The notes: a model not told the origin generated them from the sequence alone. Shown: positions 9,440 through 22,480, counted from the first letter of the stretch. The stretch is 64,000 nt of DNA from Cinnamomum chago (GCA_038049695.1 CP142461.1:24187001-24251000); one strand, 5' to 3'. Translations and numbers: made by a program.

Positions 9440-11690
9440 TCGTGCCATCGCAAATGAAATTGGCCCCTTATTTTGGTGACCAAATATTTTCGTCTTCCAT
9501 AACTTATCCTTAATAGTGACGAATTATGTTCGTCACAAAAATAAATTATATTTTGTGACAAAAATTTTCGTCTCCAATGAGCTAAAATAATTCGCGCCAA
9601 AGCAAATGAAATTGGCGTCTTATTTTGGTGACGGAATATGTTCGTTGTCTATAACTTATCCTTATTGGTGACGAATTACGTTCGTCGCAAAAAAAAATAA
9701 TATTTTGTGATAAAAATTTTCGTCTCCAATGAGCTAAAATAATTTGCGCCCGCAAATGAAATTGGCACCTTATTCTAGTGACGAAATATTTTCGTCTTCC
9801 ATAACTTATCCTTATTAGTGCCGAATTAAGTTCGTCACAATAACAAATTATATTTTGTGACAAAAATGTTCGTCTCCAATGAGCTAAAATATGAAAGTCC
9901 AAGACCGAATCCTAGAGAGGGGGGGGGGGGGGGGTGAATAGGATGAGCTCTAACAACCTAGACCAATTTTAATTCTTTCAACTTTTAAGTCAATTAAGAT
10001 GTGATGAAGATTAATTATCTTGTGATAGATAAGGATTTCTAAGATATGCATACACAAGTAATTACCAACAACAATCTCCATACAACCAAAAGAGAATCAT
10101 TCATGAAAAAGAGAGCAAAAGAGCAACCACCATGACAAGCACATTTATAGTGGTTCGGCCAAATTGCCTACATCCACTCCCGATACACTTATCGGTATTC
10201 ACTAACTTCAATTAAGGTTTAGGATCACCTCAAAGCTTACAATCAACACTATGCTTTTCAAGGCTTAGCATAAACCTTTACAACATATGCTTTTCAAGGC
10301 TAAGCATGAACCTTTATAACAAGGAATTTTTCTCTTAAGAAATATGCCTAAGAATGCATGGATAAAGAGAACAATGAAGTGCAATGGAGTGCCTCTAAAT
10401 AGGCTAATTAGAATGTGAAAACTCAACTCCTAGAAATATGCATAACTATGACAAAGTCTATGAATGATGCATTTTCTAGAAATAACTCTTTCTCTTTGAA
10501 AAGATAAAAACTAGAATGATGCAAAGATGTTAATCAAATATTTGAGAAAGAGTTGTATGTCTAACACATGTGATTAACAATGAAAAATAACTTGTTTTCA
10601 AGAAAGATGTTCTAACGTCTAACAAGTTGATTTTTGAAACAAGAGAGTAAAATCATGTGTAACATAGACCATATGTTGCATCCATAAAGCTTATGTGATT
10701 TCTAAAGTACTAAGCATGTTATGAAGGTCAACATTTTAAAAGGAAAGCAACTTGTTAATCATGTATTGAAAGAGATCAAAGATTTGAAACAAAACATGAT
10801 TTTAAAAAGACTAGGATTAAAGAAAGCACACCCATTTGAAGATCAAAGGTTGACTTAATGGAATGGCTTCATAATCCCTTTGAAAATGCTCTTGAGAAGT
10901 TGCTAATCCTTGGCCTCAAAAGTCCCTCTAATGTTAGCAACTTTCTTCAACCAAAAAAGCCACTTTTTATAAAGAAAAAGTTGCCAACGGCTAGTCCTCG
11001 GTCGACCTGCAAACAGGTCTCGGTCAACCGGGAAAGCACAACGGTCATATATCTGACCGTTGGAGCTTCAGTTCAGAAACTGCACAAAAAAGCTGCAGTG
11101 ATCCCGGTTGACCGACAAGCTTGGCCCGGTCGACCTGCAACACTGGCAGATGCCCAGATTTTTTGAAAAATGAGTGAAACATGCAACTTTTGAGGGCATC
11201 TTCCAGGGGACTTTGAGACACAAATACCAAGCAATAAATCATGACTGAAAGAAAATGAAAACTGAATTTTTTAAAGCCATGAAAACTCCAAAACAAAATA
11301 ATGATTTTAAAGTTAGAAACTTTGGAAAGCTTGGATGATTTTTGAAACCAAAAACTCCATGATCTTAAGAGATAAACTGAAATGAAAACCATGCATATCA
11401 AATGATAAATACAAAGATCAAGAATGAGAAATATGCATGATGATCCTACGAATAAGACCATGAGAGAATGAGAGGACAAGCTTTATGAAATTGAATGCAT
11501 CCTATCAAATTGCAACAAAACAAAAACTCTAACAAAATAATCCGCGCCAAAGCAAATGAAATTGGTGCCTTATTTTGGTGACGAAATATGTTCGTCTTCC
11601 ATAACTTATCCTTATTGGTGACGAATTACGTTCGTCGCAAAAAAAAAAAAAAAAATTTGCGACAACAATTTTCGTCTCTAATGAGCTAAA
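9440..11690. repeat. Four ~151-bp tandem units of the CACTA element (split by a solo LTR)
   Basis: The phrase caaatgaaattgg recurs at 9451, 9603, 9752 and 11552. Subtracting the 1643-bp LTR and one 5-bp duplication places the last at about 9904, so spacing is 149-152 bp. Each unit contains 'gtgacgaaatattttcgtcttccataacttatcctta', 'gacgaattacgttcgtc' and 'ttttcgtctccaatgagctaaaata'. The dense GACGAA/TTCGTC content suggests subterminal binding-site arrays. Confidence 0.8.
9892..11534 (-). mobile_element. Solo SIRE-like Ty1/copia LTR, TSD aaata
   Basis: On the minus strand it begins TGTTAGAGTTTTTGTTTTGTTGC (11534) and ends GGACTTTCA (9892). It is flanked by aaata at 9887-9891 and 11535-11539. 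It is similar to the LTRs of the copia element at 50119-62575. A minus-strand TATA box (CTTTATAAAAAGTGG, around 10960-10975) is followed upstream by a GGTCGACC motif island at about 10998-11140. A G homopolymer (~9920-9936) lies near the LTR 3' end. No internal region remains, so this is a recombination product. Confidence 0.93.
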
Positions 11691-12260
11691 ATAATTGGCG
11701 CCAACACAAAACAAGTTGGCGCCATATTTTTGTAGACGAAATTTTATTTTCGTCTCCTATACTTTTGAAAAAAATGAAAACAGACGACAAAATTTATATT
11801 TCGTCCCCTTTGGGTGTTCTTTTAAGACAAAAAAAAATTTCGTCACCAGATTTCGTCGCAACAGCCTAAATTTCTTGTAGTGTGTCATAAAACAGGTCAA
11901 TTAACTGCATTAAGTGGTCGCCAGGGCATTTGAAGAGTTGTGGGTCGTGCTTCGTCTTTTGAAATTCTTCTTGTGACGATCGCTAATAGATCCACATGTT
12001 GTTTGACGTTGGATGGCGATACAATTTCAGACAATGGTTGAAATCAGTGGGCCGGTGACATCTGTCTTGTCAATTTCTCGATCGGTCGGACAGAAAGTGT
12101 ACTTTCTTGGTCAGCCGGTTGACGATCTTGGAGCGATCAATGATGATTTCATGCTCTTGATGGTGGATCCGAAATGTTGATGAAGATCAGTCGATTTTGG
12201 GCATAAAAAATCAGATTTTCAGAAAACCACAGGGGTTGGAATTCCCGAAACGTGAAAATG

Positions 12261-12749
12261 GTCGAAAAATGGGCCAAAAGAGACAAGGTTTTTTTTGTTT
12301 GCTGTGAAAGGCGATTTTGTGCCGTAGGAGGCGATTTGTGCCATAGAAGGCGATTTTTTGCTGTGAAAGGCGATTTACAAATCTCATCAATAAAGAAAGA
12401 CAGGAAATGTGATTTTTTTCTCTTAAAGAAAATACAAAATACAACAGAAAAGTGAGAAAGGGAATCTGACTTCTCATGAAATTGCGGGGACACGTTCAAA
12501 TCGACGGTTGTAAGTCATGTATGGACTTCGCCATCGTCCTTCAGATGAGAACATGCGATGCTTTGATTCTTTTGGCTTGGCTTGGACTTTAGTTATTTTA
12601 GAGGATAAAGACCAAGGGAAGGTCCTGTATCCAATAAAAAATGAAGAGACGGGCTGAAAAGCCACGTCTAGGCCATGTTGAATAGGAGAAGAGAGGGCTT
12701 TGGCTTGGCGGGAGTGCTCCCCAAGGGGCTTCAATCACCTTGTGGTGTT
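12261..12749 (-). mobile_element. G-family internal region (short)
   Basis: Matches the 37200-37660 and 39690-40120 parts of the tandem G internal repeats, including the block 'ctcatcaataaagaaagacag'. It opens with 4-5 degenerate copies of 'gtgaaaggcgattttgtgcc' (12300-12380). On the minus strand it directly follows the 3' end of the G1 LTR, as an element's leader would. No gag or pol domain was found. Confidence 0.6.
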
Positions 12750-14700
12750 TGTTACAGCAGAATTTCTTAAGAGTAGCAGAGCTTTTGGGAATTCTGGACG
12801 ATCTTTTCTGGCTGATTTTTCTGATCCGTTCTCCTTGGAATGATCTCCTATTTATAGGCCTTTGGTAGCCATTTAGGAGTGTTTATGAGCTTTGATGGCT
12901 TTAAAGCTCCATGATGGGAGGAGTTACAAGTTTTTATTTCTTGATTTTGTAACTCCTTTTTCTTTGAATTTGATTGGCCGATGGAGAATGATGGGGATTT
13001 AATCGCCTTTAATCTCCATGATGAGAGGAGTTTCATGACTATAATGCCATGATGGCTTTGACTTGTAACTCCCATTTCCTTGGTTCTGATTGGGCCGTCC
13101 AAAATAATGAGTTAATGACCGCATTTAGTTGGGTCAATTAATAGCATTAAGTGGTCGCCGGGGATTTGAAGAGTCACAGGTTGTGTCGCGTCTCTTGGAA
13201 TTATTCTTGCGATGATCGACGATGGATCTTCATGTTGATATATGTCGGATGATCATGCAACTTCAGACATAGATTGCTAACAGCGGGCCAGTACCATCTG
13301 TCTTGTCGATTTGTCGATCGGTCGGACAGAAAATGTACTTTCTTGGTCAACCGGTTGGTGATTTTGGAGCGATCAAAGAAGATTTCATGCTCCTGACGGC
13401 GGATCCGAGATGTTGACGGAGATCGGTCAATTTCAAGCATCAAAAATCAGATTTTTAGGAAATCACAAGGGCTAGAACTCCCGAAACGCGAAAAGGATCG
13501 GAAAACGGGCCTTCCGGCAGAAATTCGGCGACTATGGGGTTTGGTCCCTTTTGGTCGCTGTTTCGTTGGCCATTTTTCGAGTTTTTTGGTTTTTTTTTCT
13601 CTTGTATTTTTCTTGACATTTTTCCTCATTTTTCAGATTGATTCTCCTGAAGAAAACCCAAAGAGAAGTCGTGCAAAACCGGAGCACAAAGTTTCCTATT
13701 TTTTGGAAAAGCCGAAGACCTTGTTGCGCAGAATTGCCGATTTTTGTTAAGAGTCGAAACTAGGTCAAACGATGTTGGAATGACCTGAAATTTGAGGTGA
13801 AGCCTCCTGAGCAGTAGATAGGACCAACCATGGGCTTTTGCTTGAGTTTTGAAGCCGTTTGGGGTCCCGTCGCTGCTAGGCTTGATTTCACCGCGAGGAA
13901 GATGTCACGCTTTGGTGTGCGGTCAACCGATGTCTGATTGACCTAAAATTTGACAGGGAGCTATTGGAGTCATTTTGAAATGATCCATTGGCTCCGATTT
14001 GGGTGTTGTGGTCCCGAGGTGCTCCGCCGCCGGTAGCCTTGATTTTGTTTCGGAGCATCAAAGTTGGGTCAAACGTTGTTGGAATGACCTGAAATTTGAC
14101 GTACAACCCTTTTGAAGCATGTTGAAGCCGCCCATGTGCTTCGTTTGATGAGTAATGGTCTCGGTGGTTCTCGCTGCCGAGAGGCTTGTTTTTTTTTCGG
14201 AGTGTCTAAGTTGAGTCAAAAGTCGCTGGATTGACCTGAAATTTGACATGGAGCATTTTGAAGGTATTTTGAGACCATCCGTAGGCTCTGATCGAAGTTG
14301 TGATGTCTTCGCAGCTGTCGCCGCCAGGAGTGCCCTTTCGGCTGTCGGAGGAGTAAAGTTAGGCCAAATGATGTTGGGATGGCCCGAAACTTGATGTAGA
14401 GCCCCCTGGTGGCATCTTGGGGCCAGCTGTGAACTTTGTTTTGTTTGTCAGGGTCTCTGGGTTCACCGTCGCCGGGAGCGCCTGCTCAGCTATTGGAGGA
14501 GTGAAGTTGGGTCAAATGATGTCGAAATGGCCCTAAACTTCATGTGAACTCCTCTTTTGGCTGTCTTGAAGGATCTTGCAATTTTTGTTTGATTCTGACA
14601 AGACCTGATGCTTGAAGTAGCATTGCCCGTTTGTAGTAGGATGCGGTTTCATGTGGCTTCTTGACGTAGAAGAGGCAACGTGACATTTTTGGTGTTAACA
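12750..14700 (-). mobile_element. G-family LTR, complete copy G1 (1951 bp)
   Basis: The minus strand begins TGTTAACACCAAAAATGTCA (14700) and ends GCTGTAACA (12750). A minus-strand TATA box (TATAAATAGGAG, complement of 12846-12857) lies ~100 bp before the 3' end, which fits a U3-R-U5 layout. Its parts recur at 6421-7454, 7455-12260, 41929-42160 and 42161-43018. The family is probably Ty3/gypsy by size, but no attached pol confirms this. Confidence 0.75.
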
Positions 14701-15160
14701 AATGCCCGCTCGAGGTACAACGACGAGTAACTTTTGGAGTCGATGTGCCTCGAAGAGAAACTTGAAGGAGTGCTTTTGATTTGACCAAGAGTCTTTGAGC
14801 ATTTTTTTTAATAGCCTTTTGAGTTTCCAAGGGGATTTTGTGGTAGTGAGAGAGATCACGTACCATCTCAAGGCAAAGTTTTGAAAATGACATGAGGGAG
14901 TTGGATTTTGATTTTTCCTTTTGACCTTGTGAACCTAAGGGCTTTATGTGGCGCATCAGGCGATTAGGAAGGATGTTTTGGTTTTTGACCTTGTGACCTA
15001 ACAAGCTGTATGTGGCAGGTTAGGGGGTCGGGGTGATTTTTGGATTTTGACCTCGTGACCCAACAAGCTGTATATGGCAAATTGGGGGGTCAGATTTGGT
15101 TTTGACCTTGTGACATAACAAGCTGTATGTGGCAAGCTGGAGGGCCATGTTTGGATTTTG
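14701..15160. repeat. Tandem ~55-65-bp repeats
   Basis: The phrase ttgacctygtgac recurs at 14920, 14985, 15046 and 15101, each followed by 'taacaagctgtatgtggca' and a G-rich 'aggtt(a)gggggtc'. These are four diverged units ahead of the PMD pseudogene's upstream region. Bases 14701-14900 hold no recognisable gene. Confidence 0.7.
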
Positions 15161-15419
15161 TGGAATGTCAATTTCAAGATTTTGGCTCAATTTGGTATAT
15201 GAGGATGGATGGTTTGAAATTTTGGAAGCTCATGAGGCTTGGATTTTTTTTGTGTGGTCCAATCAACTCAAAAGAGGTATGGAACCATTTTGTATGCTCT
15301 TGGTGAGAGGAATTTTTTGAAAGGAAGCCCTTTTTAGTGCCTAGGTGGTCAAACTTGGCTCATGTGAGCTCACCCATGGGACCTTAAGCTTTTATAAAGA
15401 TAGATTAGATCTCACATTG

Positions 15420-15650
15420 TGTCATTTTGTAAAGAATATCTAAAAATATCCTTTTGGATAGAGAATATCTAAAAATATCCTTACTTGGAGAGAATCTCTC
15501 AAGTTTCTCTTCTTTTGTGAGAGATTTTCTCAAAGTATCTCTCTTTGGGAGAGAATATTTCGCATTCCCTTTCTTTTTGGAGAAAATTTCTCAAAGAATC
15601 TTCTCTTTGGGAGAGAATATCTCAAATCTCCTTTCTTTTTGGGAAGGTTG
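15420..15650. repeat. Degenerate 'gagagaatatctcaaa' repeats
   Basis: Six or more imperfect units of about 30-40 bp built on 'ttttgg(g)agagaatatctcaaa' and 'tctc(c)tttctttt'. They lie directly upstream of the TATA box of the PMD pseudogene. The palindromic core gagat...atctc makes small hairpins likely. Confidence 0.6.
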
Positions 15651-15700
15651 CTAATTTTTTGCACTTACCTCCTTGTTTCCGCTTTTGATTTGCTCTCTTC

Positions 15701-15708
15701 TATAAAAG
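15701..15708 (+). promoter_or_regulatory. Probable TATA box of the PMD pseudogene
   Basis: TATAAAAG lies in pyrimidine-rich context, 121 bp upstream of the ATG at 15829 and followed by a CT-rich leader typical of plant 5' UTRs. No other TATA of this quality lies between it and the ATG. Confidence 0.5.
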
Positions 15709-18466
15709 CAAGAGGAGATTGGATCTTTGCTTCATTGTTTTCTTTCTTTGCAAGAGTCTTCAAGAGTGCTCTAAGATCAAGAATTCTTCTTCTTCTTCAA
15801 AGATCTTCAAGCTTTTCTTCTTCCATCAATGGCTTCAAGTAAGTTTTCTTTTCCAAGAAATTTTCATTGTAGAAGTAGAATTCTTTCTCTTTTCTCTTTT
15901 CTTTTTTTTCTTTTGGCTATACGGAGGTCCGTACGGACCTGGCCGTACTGCCATGTGGCAGTGGGCCACGGCCTGCTGGCCATTTTTTTTTGAAGAAATC
16001 TATCTCTTTTTTTTTTTTTGCTTCTCTTTTTTTTGCTCACCAAGATAATGAGGTTTATGCACCATGATAATGAGGTTTATGCATTCCAAGATGTTCATGC
16101 ATATTTCTTTCTTTCTCTTTTTTTTTATGCATCAAGATAGAAGGATAAAATCTCTAAGTCAAGTCAACATGAATTTTGACTTTGACAAAGTTTGATTGGT
16201 TTTGACCAAATTGGGTTGCAATTGGTGAAACTTTTGTCAAGGGTTTCCTAGCATCTAATGCATGACAACTTTCCTTCTATGCATGGTTTTTTTTTTTTTT
16301 TTTGTAAATTGAATTGGAAATATGGAAATATGATGATGCATACCTGAAGGTCTTTTGTAAGTTTTGGAATTGGAGCTCGCAGCAATGTTGAACCCTTTTC
16401 CATTCTTGTGAGGTCTTCGAGGAACTTTGCAAGTTTTGAAGTTTGGAGCTCACAGCAATGTTGAGCCCTTCCTTAAGCTTGCTATCTTCTTTAGGATGTT
16501 TCCCTTTTCTTTGGAATTGTCCCGGAATCATGCCAAAATTTCGCTAGAATTTTTTGGCAAAATTCTATCACTTTGATGATTGATTTTTCCTTTTCTATCC
16601 TTTGCAGGTAGTTCCTCCAGAACGAACAAGGGCAAAGAGCCTGTTACTGATGCACCTCGTTGGTCTACCAGGTCTCCTAATGTTGCCGTACAGTAGGCTT
16701 GGGAGAAGGTCTAGTTTGTGGAGAGAAACTTGGAAGAGTGTGACTCCCTCAACCGTGATGAGATGAGACAGCGATTGATCGCTCTCAAGGATGAGGAGTG
16801 AAAGAATGCGCGATTAAGATCTGAACTCTTGATGAAACGAAGAGTTCTGAGGCTGGAATTTTAAAACTTCTAACTAGGATCGAATATAGAAAGTAAACCA
16901 GCCATGGAAATCGCACACAAACACCATGCAATTATGATCAACTTGTGTGTAATCAAAGAAGATACAATGGAGAAGACATACCTGATGTACTTGGGTGGGA
17001 AAACCTCTGATTTCTGAACTTTAAGATCAGATCTGTAGGCTGTAACTTTCAGCACACCTTGCTGGAATTTCTGCAACAGGTTTCTCTTCTAGTCTTCTCC
17101 TCTATTCCTCTTTCTCTAAATCTGATTGGCTAGTGTTGGTGGGAACTTACTAGGTTTCTCTCTTATTGTTTTTCCTTGATCTTATGCGAAAAGATCAGAT
17201 CTGATGTGGTCTTTCTTCAAGAATAGAAGATGCAATCAGCCAGGATCCTTTTCTTGTGCAAAGGACGTCCAAAATGGGCTGGACGTTTTCTATGGGAGGC
17301 TCCTCTCAATGTTTCCAAACCCTTGCACGCCCAAGGGAGGATTTCTCTCCTTCTTTCTTTCTCTCTATGTGTTGCACGCCCAAGGGAGGGGAGAACCATG
17401 TATATATATAAAGGAATTCCTATTGAAGAAGTGTCCTTAAAGAATTTGGAAACCATGAGGAGCTTACCAAAAATAAACCAATACTACAATGGACGTCCAA
17501 CACTCCTAATTTTTAGTTTCCAAAGATAATTAGGAAACTTCAATCTTTAGGAAAACTTGCACAAAAAGAATTTCAGCCTTCCAAGTGATAGGACCTTCAC
17601 AATCTTGGGACCCACACATTAGGGACCACATTGGCTAGCCCACACACACTATTGCTCATGCATCAATAATTTATCTAGAGTGGTAATTCATGTATGCCAT
17701 CATGGGCCTATTTGAATTTACACTCAAAATTATTTATCCACATTATTAAACAATTTAGGAAACCTTGCCAATCTAGGAAAGTGGCTAGAGAAGGGACCAA
17801 AAGACATATTTGCCCTTGGCTTCCAAAATGACCAAAATGTCCATGCTAACCCCATAGCAACACTAGGATCATTTTAACCTTAACTCATTCCACTAGAGAG
17901 TTATGGTTGCACTCCAGGGACAAATATTAAATTGCAAATTAAGCTCATCATAAACTGACGATTGTCTTTGACCTACCAAGTACAATGACCACAATGCCCC
18001 TCTATGTAACATCCATAATCAAGTAGGTTAACTGATGTACTATCTACCTTCTTGATTACATCTTATCCTTAGAACTTCATACCCTTGACTTAATCATCAT
18101 CCGGATATCATTCTCTTGATCCAGGGAGCGACCCACAAGTTCAATATCCATATGGAACATCCATATACTAAGATCTTAGATTCTGATGATTAATCGGATA
18201 ATTCTAAGGGGACTATCATTCCATCACACGATGGCATAGATTCCATATTGCATTTGCACATCCCAACTAATCAAGCCCGAGCACCCAAAACACAGAGCTA
18301 TTGACCCATGAACAGGATCTCACCCATAGTGAATTAAAGTACAAGAACTCGACTTTGTTAGTTCATCCACATATGCTCAAGATTAAGAGCACTGGTCACT
18401 CAGTAGCATAAGGTGACTTGATCTCTCTCAGTGACAGTACTATTTTAGAGATCACACCTTTAATGG

Positions 18467-21400
18467 TGTCACGCCCCCGAACCGAAACCTCAGGGGCGGG
18501 AAATGGGATTAAAGCATAAATGTATTTTACTTCTCCCAGGATCCGCGTGTGTGAAGACAACACATTCTGAATATTTTGCGGAAGCATTTGTGGCGTTGCG
18601 ACCCGAAGTCCGTGGCCATCGGATTCCGCATCGCACTCAACCTTTAACACTAAGCTATCATATCAAGAACCATATCAGACTGGAGTAAACCATCACAATA
18701 AATTACAGAGCTGACAGTAACAGGATATTACATTCCCAAATATGTTCAGGTTACAATTATCAATGTACATTAATTAAGAATCCCAAGAAAAAGGCTAATA
18801 AAAGCCATACAACGATAAGCTATAAACTACTACCCAAATGTGACGTAGCTCCGATGTCAAGCTCAATGTCTACATGACATAGCCGACAAACCAACCTGCA
18901 AGGCATGGCTCCACAGCCAACAAAAACACTCAACTCGGGGCGAAGAAATCTGAACCTGAGTACCAAAAGTAGTGGGTCAGACACAACGGTCTGGCAGGTG
19001 GATGAAAAGATAACAAATATACGGAAGAATAAAACATAAGTTAAATCATGATACTCGATCAAATGCTGCATATAATTAAACGGGTGCAAAAGTCGGGAAT
19101 CTCGGGGAAAGCCTGTATTCATTCCAAGCATGGGTAAAACGTGACTATCTAATAAAACATGTGTTCATTTGAAACTTAAGTAAAAACATAAGTATACAAC
19201 AAACCAGGTATTCGTAGCAGTCTAGCAAAACCAATGTACATTTGAAACATATGTGAAAATACGGATATTTAACAAACCGGGTGTTCATTTAAAACAGGTA
19301 TAAACATAGATATCTGACAAACCAAATGTCCTTTAAAGCAGGCTCGGATATTTAACAATTCGGGTATTCCTTTAAAACATGTGTAATCATATAAATCTAG
19401 CAAAATCATTGATCGTTTGAAACATATGTAAAAGCATGGGTATTTAACAATTCGGGTATTCATTTAAAACATGTGAAATCACATAAACCTAGTAAAACCA
19501 TCGATCGTGTGAAGCATATATAAAAGCATGGGTATTCGCCCAACCGGCATTCATTTAAAACATGTGCGGGTACAAAGAACAGAAGACAATATAATAATAA
19601 CTGAATTTACATTGGAGAATATTAGCACTTGTTTAAATAACAGCTTTCATAAAGGAAACAAATCATTTATCGGAAAGCAAGTAAGCAATATAAAACGTGT
19701 CGGGTATCCAAGGAATCCGGAACTAGCAAGATGGCAACCACACGAAGCTAAGTCCTCTATCACTAAAGCGATAGAGCAAGAACTAGGCCCTGATCTCAGT
19801 CACTCGAGGTGAGGAGAAACAGGGGATCTCATATAAATACTTATACTAGGCACTGATCTCAGTCACTTGAGGTGAGGAGAAACAGTGGATCTCATGAATG
19901 CATATACATATACTATACATGACCACGGTAGCGAGCCGGGCATCGGGGACCACAGTAGCAATCTGTGGTATCGGGACAAGGCCACGGTAATAACCGGGTA
20001 GCGGGATCCAAGCTGCAGCTGGCGGGACAAGAGGGGGATCTCCAAGTCGGTGGATCAAACCAACGAGGTTATCCAAGCTTAGTGGTGCCGACTCATAGGT
20101 CAAATACAATCGAGACAATGCAATTAAATCAAGTACAATAGATATAATTAAACGGGCAAGACGGGGGTGCTCAAGGGCACACTGACATATCATGTGGTGC
20201 AATGCACTTCGGGACAAGTAACTGTTACTAGAGTAACTCCAATGCTTTCGGGAAAACAAGTCATGTAATGCAAATCTCGGGAAAAGAGGTGAAACAATGA
20301 ACTATAACAATTTCGGGTAAAAATATCGGTTTCAAGATCTATTTAAGTGAATAGGGGTCCCGTATGTCGATTATAACAATTACTTGGTACTCCTTGAGTT
20401 TGAAGACATTCCGGGCTCCTTATGCACTTTTACTATTTTAAAATCTTAACATGAGCTTATGGGTAGTACTAGATGTTACAATAGCAAGAATCAAGATTAT
20501 AAACGGTCCATCCTAGGCATGACATTAATCCGGAAACATTGAGCAACCTATTCAGTCACCGAAACGAATAGAATTCGCGATAACCAAGGAAAGGCTCGTG
20601 TTTAGATATAAAGAAGATATCGCGTCGTTCCATCCCGTTCAAGATTGAAATGGATAGAACTTCGATGCCACCGAACCAACCGTGAGGCGTGTCGGCTCAA
20701 GACATTCTCACACTTGGTCCAAACAGTCCAAAAAGGGTAGCCAGGGTCCCACCTAGAACCAAGAATTAGTGTCTAAATCAACACCATTCTTTTCTTTTAG
20801 TTTCCTAGTCTTAGAGACCTTAGATTAGGGTACAATTGGTCTTAACACTAAGGTATATACCTCTAGGACTCATAGAAAGCCCAAAGGTTTCCAAAAAAAA
20901 AACACAATATCAAATTTCACTGGACTCAAACTGAGTCCTCCGATCGATCGGTCCTAAGGGCCGATCGATCGATCGAAATTTCTGTACCAGAAATGTACAG
21001 GGTCCGATCGATCGGCCAATCGATCGGCCCAAAAAGCCTCTCAGTTAAAGACAGGCCGATCGATCGGCCTGTAGGTCTGATCGATCGGACCTGGGCGTGC
21101 AGCAGGTCCGGGACATTGAATTTTTCCTTCTTTTTTCCTTTCCTTCCAACACTTCAACAACCACAAAGAACTACAATCAAGATGACTTCAACACATATTT
21201 TTCAAGACATTAAAATGAGCTAAAGAGCTCCTCATTTCAAGTTTCTCCTTTTTCCATTCTTTCCATTCTTTCCATTCTTTCCATTCACAATAAATCTCAA
21301 GGTGGAGAAAACTCATTCATGTGAAATCATTTGAAACCTTGACAATATGATGCATACATTTTCCAAGCATGAACAAGAGGGAAATAACTCATCAATAAGC

Positions 21401-22480
21401 ACATTTCGAAATCAATATTAATCATAGTGAAGACAACTACTACAATCACCAAAACCCTTAATGAAACAAGATTTTTCTCACAAAACATGTTAATAATCAA
21501 AACAATCCATTCATCCACTTGCCTTTGACTCTAATCAAGCAAATCAAGCTCCTAATCACCTCTCAAGCTCAAGATCCACAATCTCTACAAAAACCCACAA
21601 AACAAACCCTAAAATGGGTTAAACAATGAAATGACCATGAAACCTTTCAATAATCAAGGTGGAGCTTCTCTAAGGCTAGAAGATTACAAATCTAGAGGAT
21701 GAAGAAGAATACTTACTTGGAAGGTCCTCTAATGGACAAGGTAAGCTGAAGGGAGGTCTTGTGATGGAGGGTTCTCTTCACAAATGGTATCAATGGAAAG
21801 CTTGCAAGATGAGGAAGAAGAAGGTGGTCTCCATTTCTTGATTGATGAACTATTGGTGTGGCTTGGGGATGAAGAAGCAATAAGAAGAAGAAGAAGTTGC
21901 AAGAAAAGCCCTAGGCTCAGCTGGAACAATGGTGAATGAAATGAATGAAGGAGATGGGTTCCTCTTATAAACAAGTGAGGTTTGGGTCCCACAACTTAAG
22001 GGACTTGGGTGGCTGAAATCATCTAATTTGGGACCTCGGATGGATTCGACGAAGAAGGAAGAAATGATCGTTGAAATATCTAGTTTTCAAAAAGTGTATG
22101 TTTCACGGATTTTGAGAATATCGAGTTTTGGGTACAGATTTGGTGTGAAAAGACTGTTTTGCCCTCAAGGCCAAGAAATCGAGTTTCGGATTCTCAAATG
22201 GATACGAGATCAACATGAAAGTTGTAGGATTCCTCAAGATGAATGCAACGGGCCAAAAACACACTACGAAACAAATCGGGAAAATCTCACAAGTAAAAGC
22301 AAAGCCGAAAAGGGAACCCCCAAAGGGCCCCACAAGCTACCAAAGCACTCAAAAGCTCAAAACTAGAAGAAAATCATTCTAGCTCACGAACTCAACCCAA
22401 AAAATACTAATCCCACTAAAAGAAACTAATCCACAAATAAAACAACACTAATCCAAGAGATTAGGGGTCGGGTTCTCACA
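18467..22480 (+). mobile_element. Solo long gypsy-type LTR, copy B (4014 bp), TSD aatgg
   Basis: Starts TGTCACGCCCCCGAACCG, ends GGGGTCGGGTTCTCACA, flanked by aatgg at 18462-18466 and 22481-22485. Similar to 56091-60315 over its whole length except the motif island, which here (about 20935-21110) is built of ccgatcgatcgg. No gag, pol, PBS or second terminal copy is present inside, so the whole 4 kb is read as one LTR. LTRs this long with this start are typical of Tekay/Del chromoviruses (inference). Confidence 0.9.
20935..21110. repeat. CCGATCGATCGG motif island in LTR copy B
   Basis: About eight copies of gatcgatcg(g) with spacers such as 'cctaagggcc' and 'cctgtaggtct'. Sits where copies A and 56091-60315 carry GCGGTTAGCCGC and copy 44829-47926 carries TCGCTCGAGCGA. 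Confidence 0.8.

Larger units (their letters stand above)
7591..11882 (+). mobile_element. Non-autonomous CACTA (En/Spm) transposon, TSD tgt
   Basis: It starts CACTACAAGAAATTTGGG and ends CCTAAATTTCTTGTAGTG, the classical CACTA terminal inverted repeat, and is flanked on both sides by tgt (7588-7590 and 11883-11885), the expected 3-bp duplication. Subterminal DNA is filled with short 'gacgaaa'/'ttcgtc' repeats in both orientations, the usual transposase-binding arrangement. No transposase coding was found. It carries three Cassandra LTRs, a ~151-bp tandem array and a nested solo copia LTR. Orientation is arbitrary. The drop-in position inside a G-family LTR is unambiguous. Confidence 0.92.
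7455..12260 (-). mobile_element. G-family LTR, middle part (copy G2), split by the CACTA element
   Basis: Bases 7455-7590 and 11883-12260 together match 12990-13520 of the neighbouring G1 LTR: the phrase 'gccgtccaaaataatgagttaatgacc', then 'gcattaagtggtcgcc', then 'gatcggtcggacagaaa', then 'cccgaaacg'. The match resumes exactly across the CACTA insertion once the 3-bp duplication is discounted. At about 12260 it switches to sequence found in the tandem internal repeats at 36973-41928. Confidence 0.7.

Noticed and set aside
22028-22366. Conserved coding exon opening MGPRMDSTKKEEMIV in gypsy-type LTRs
   Set aside because: The DNA is conserved in copies at 11-238, 22028-22366, 47434-47628 and 59981-60286, but the open frame differs or breaks between copies, so it is conserved non-coding LTR sequence.
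18467-22480. Full-length retrotransposon with two LTRs
   Set aside because: Its first and last kilobases are not repeats of each other and no PBS or coding domain is present, so the whole is one LTR.
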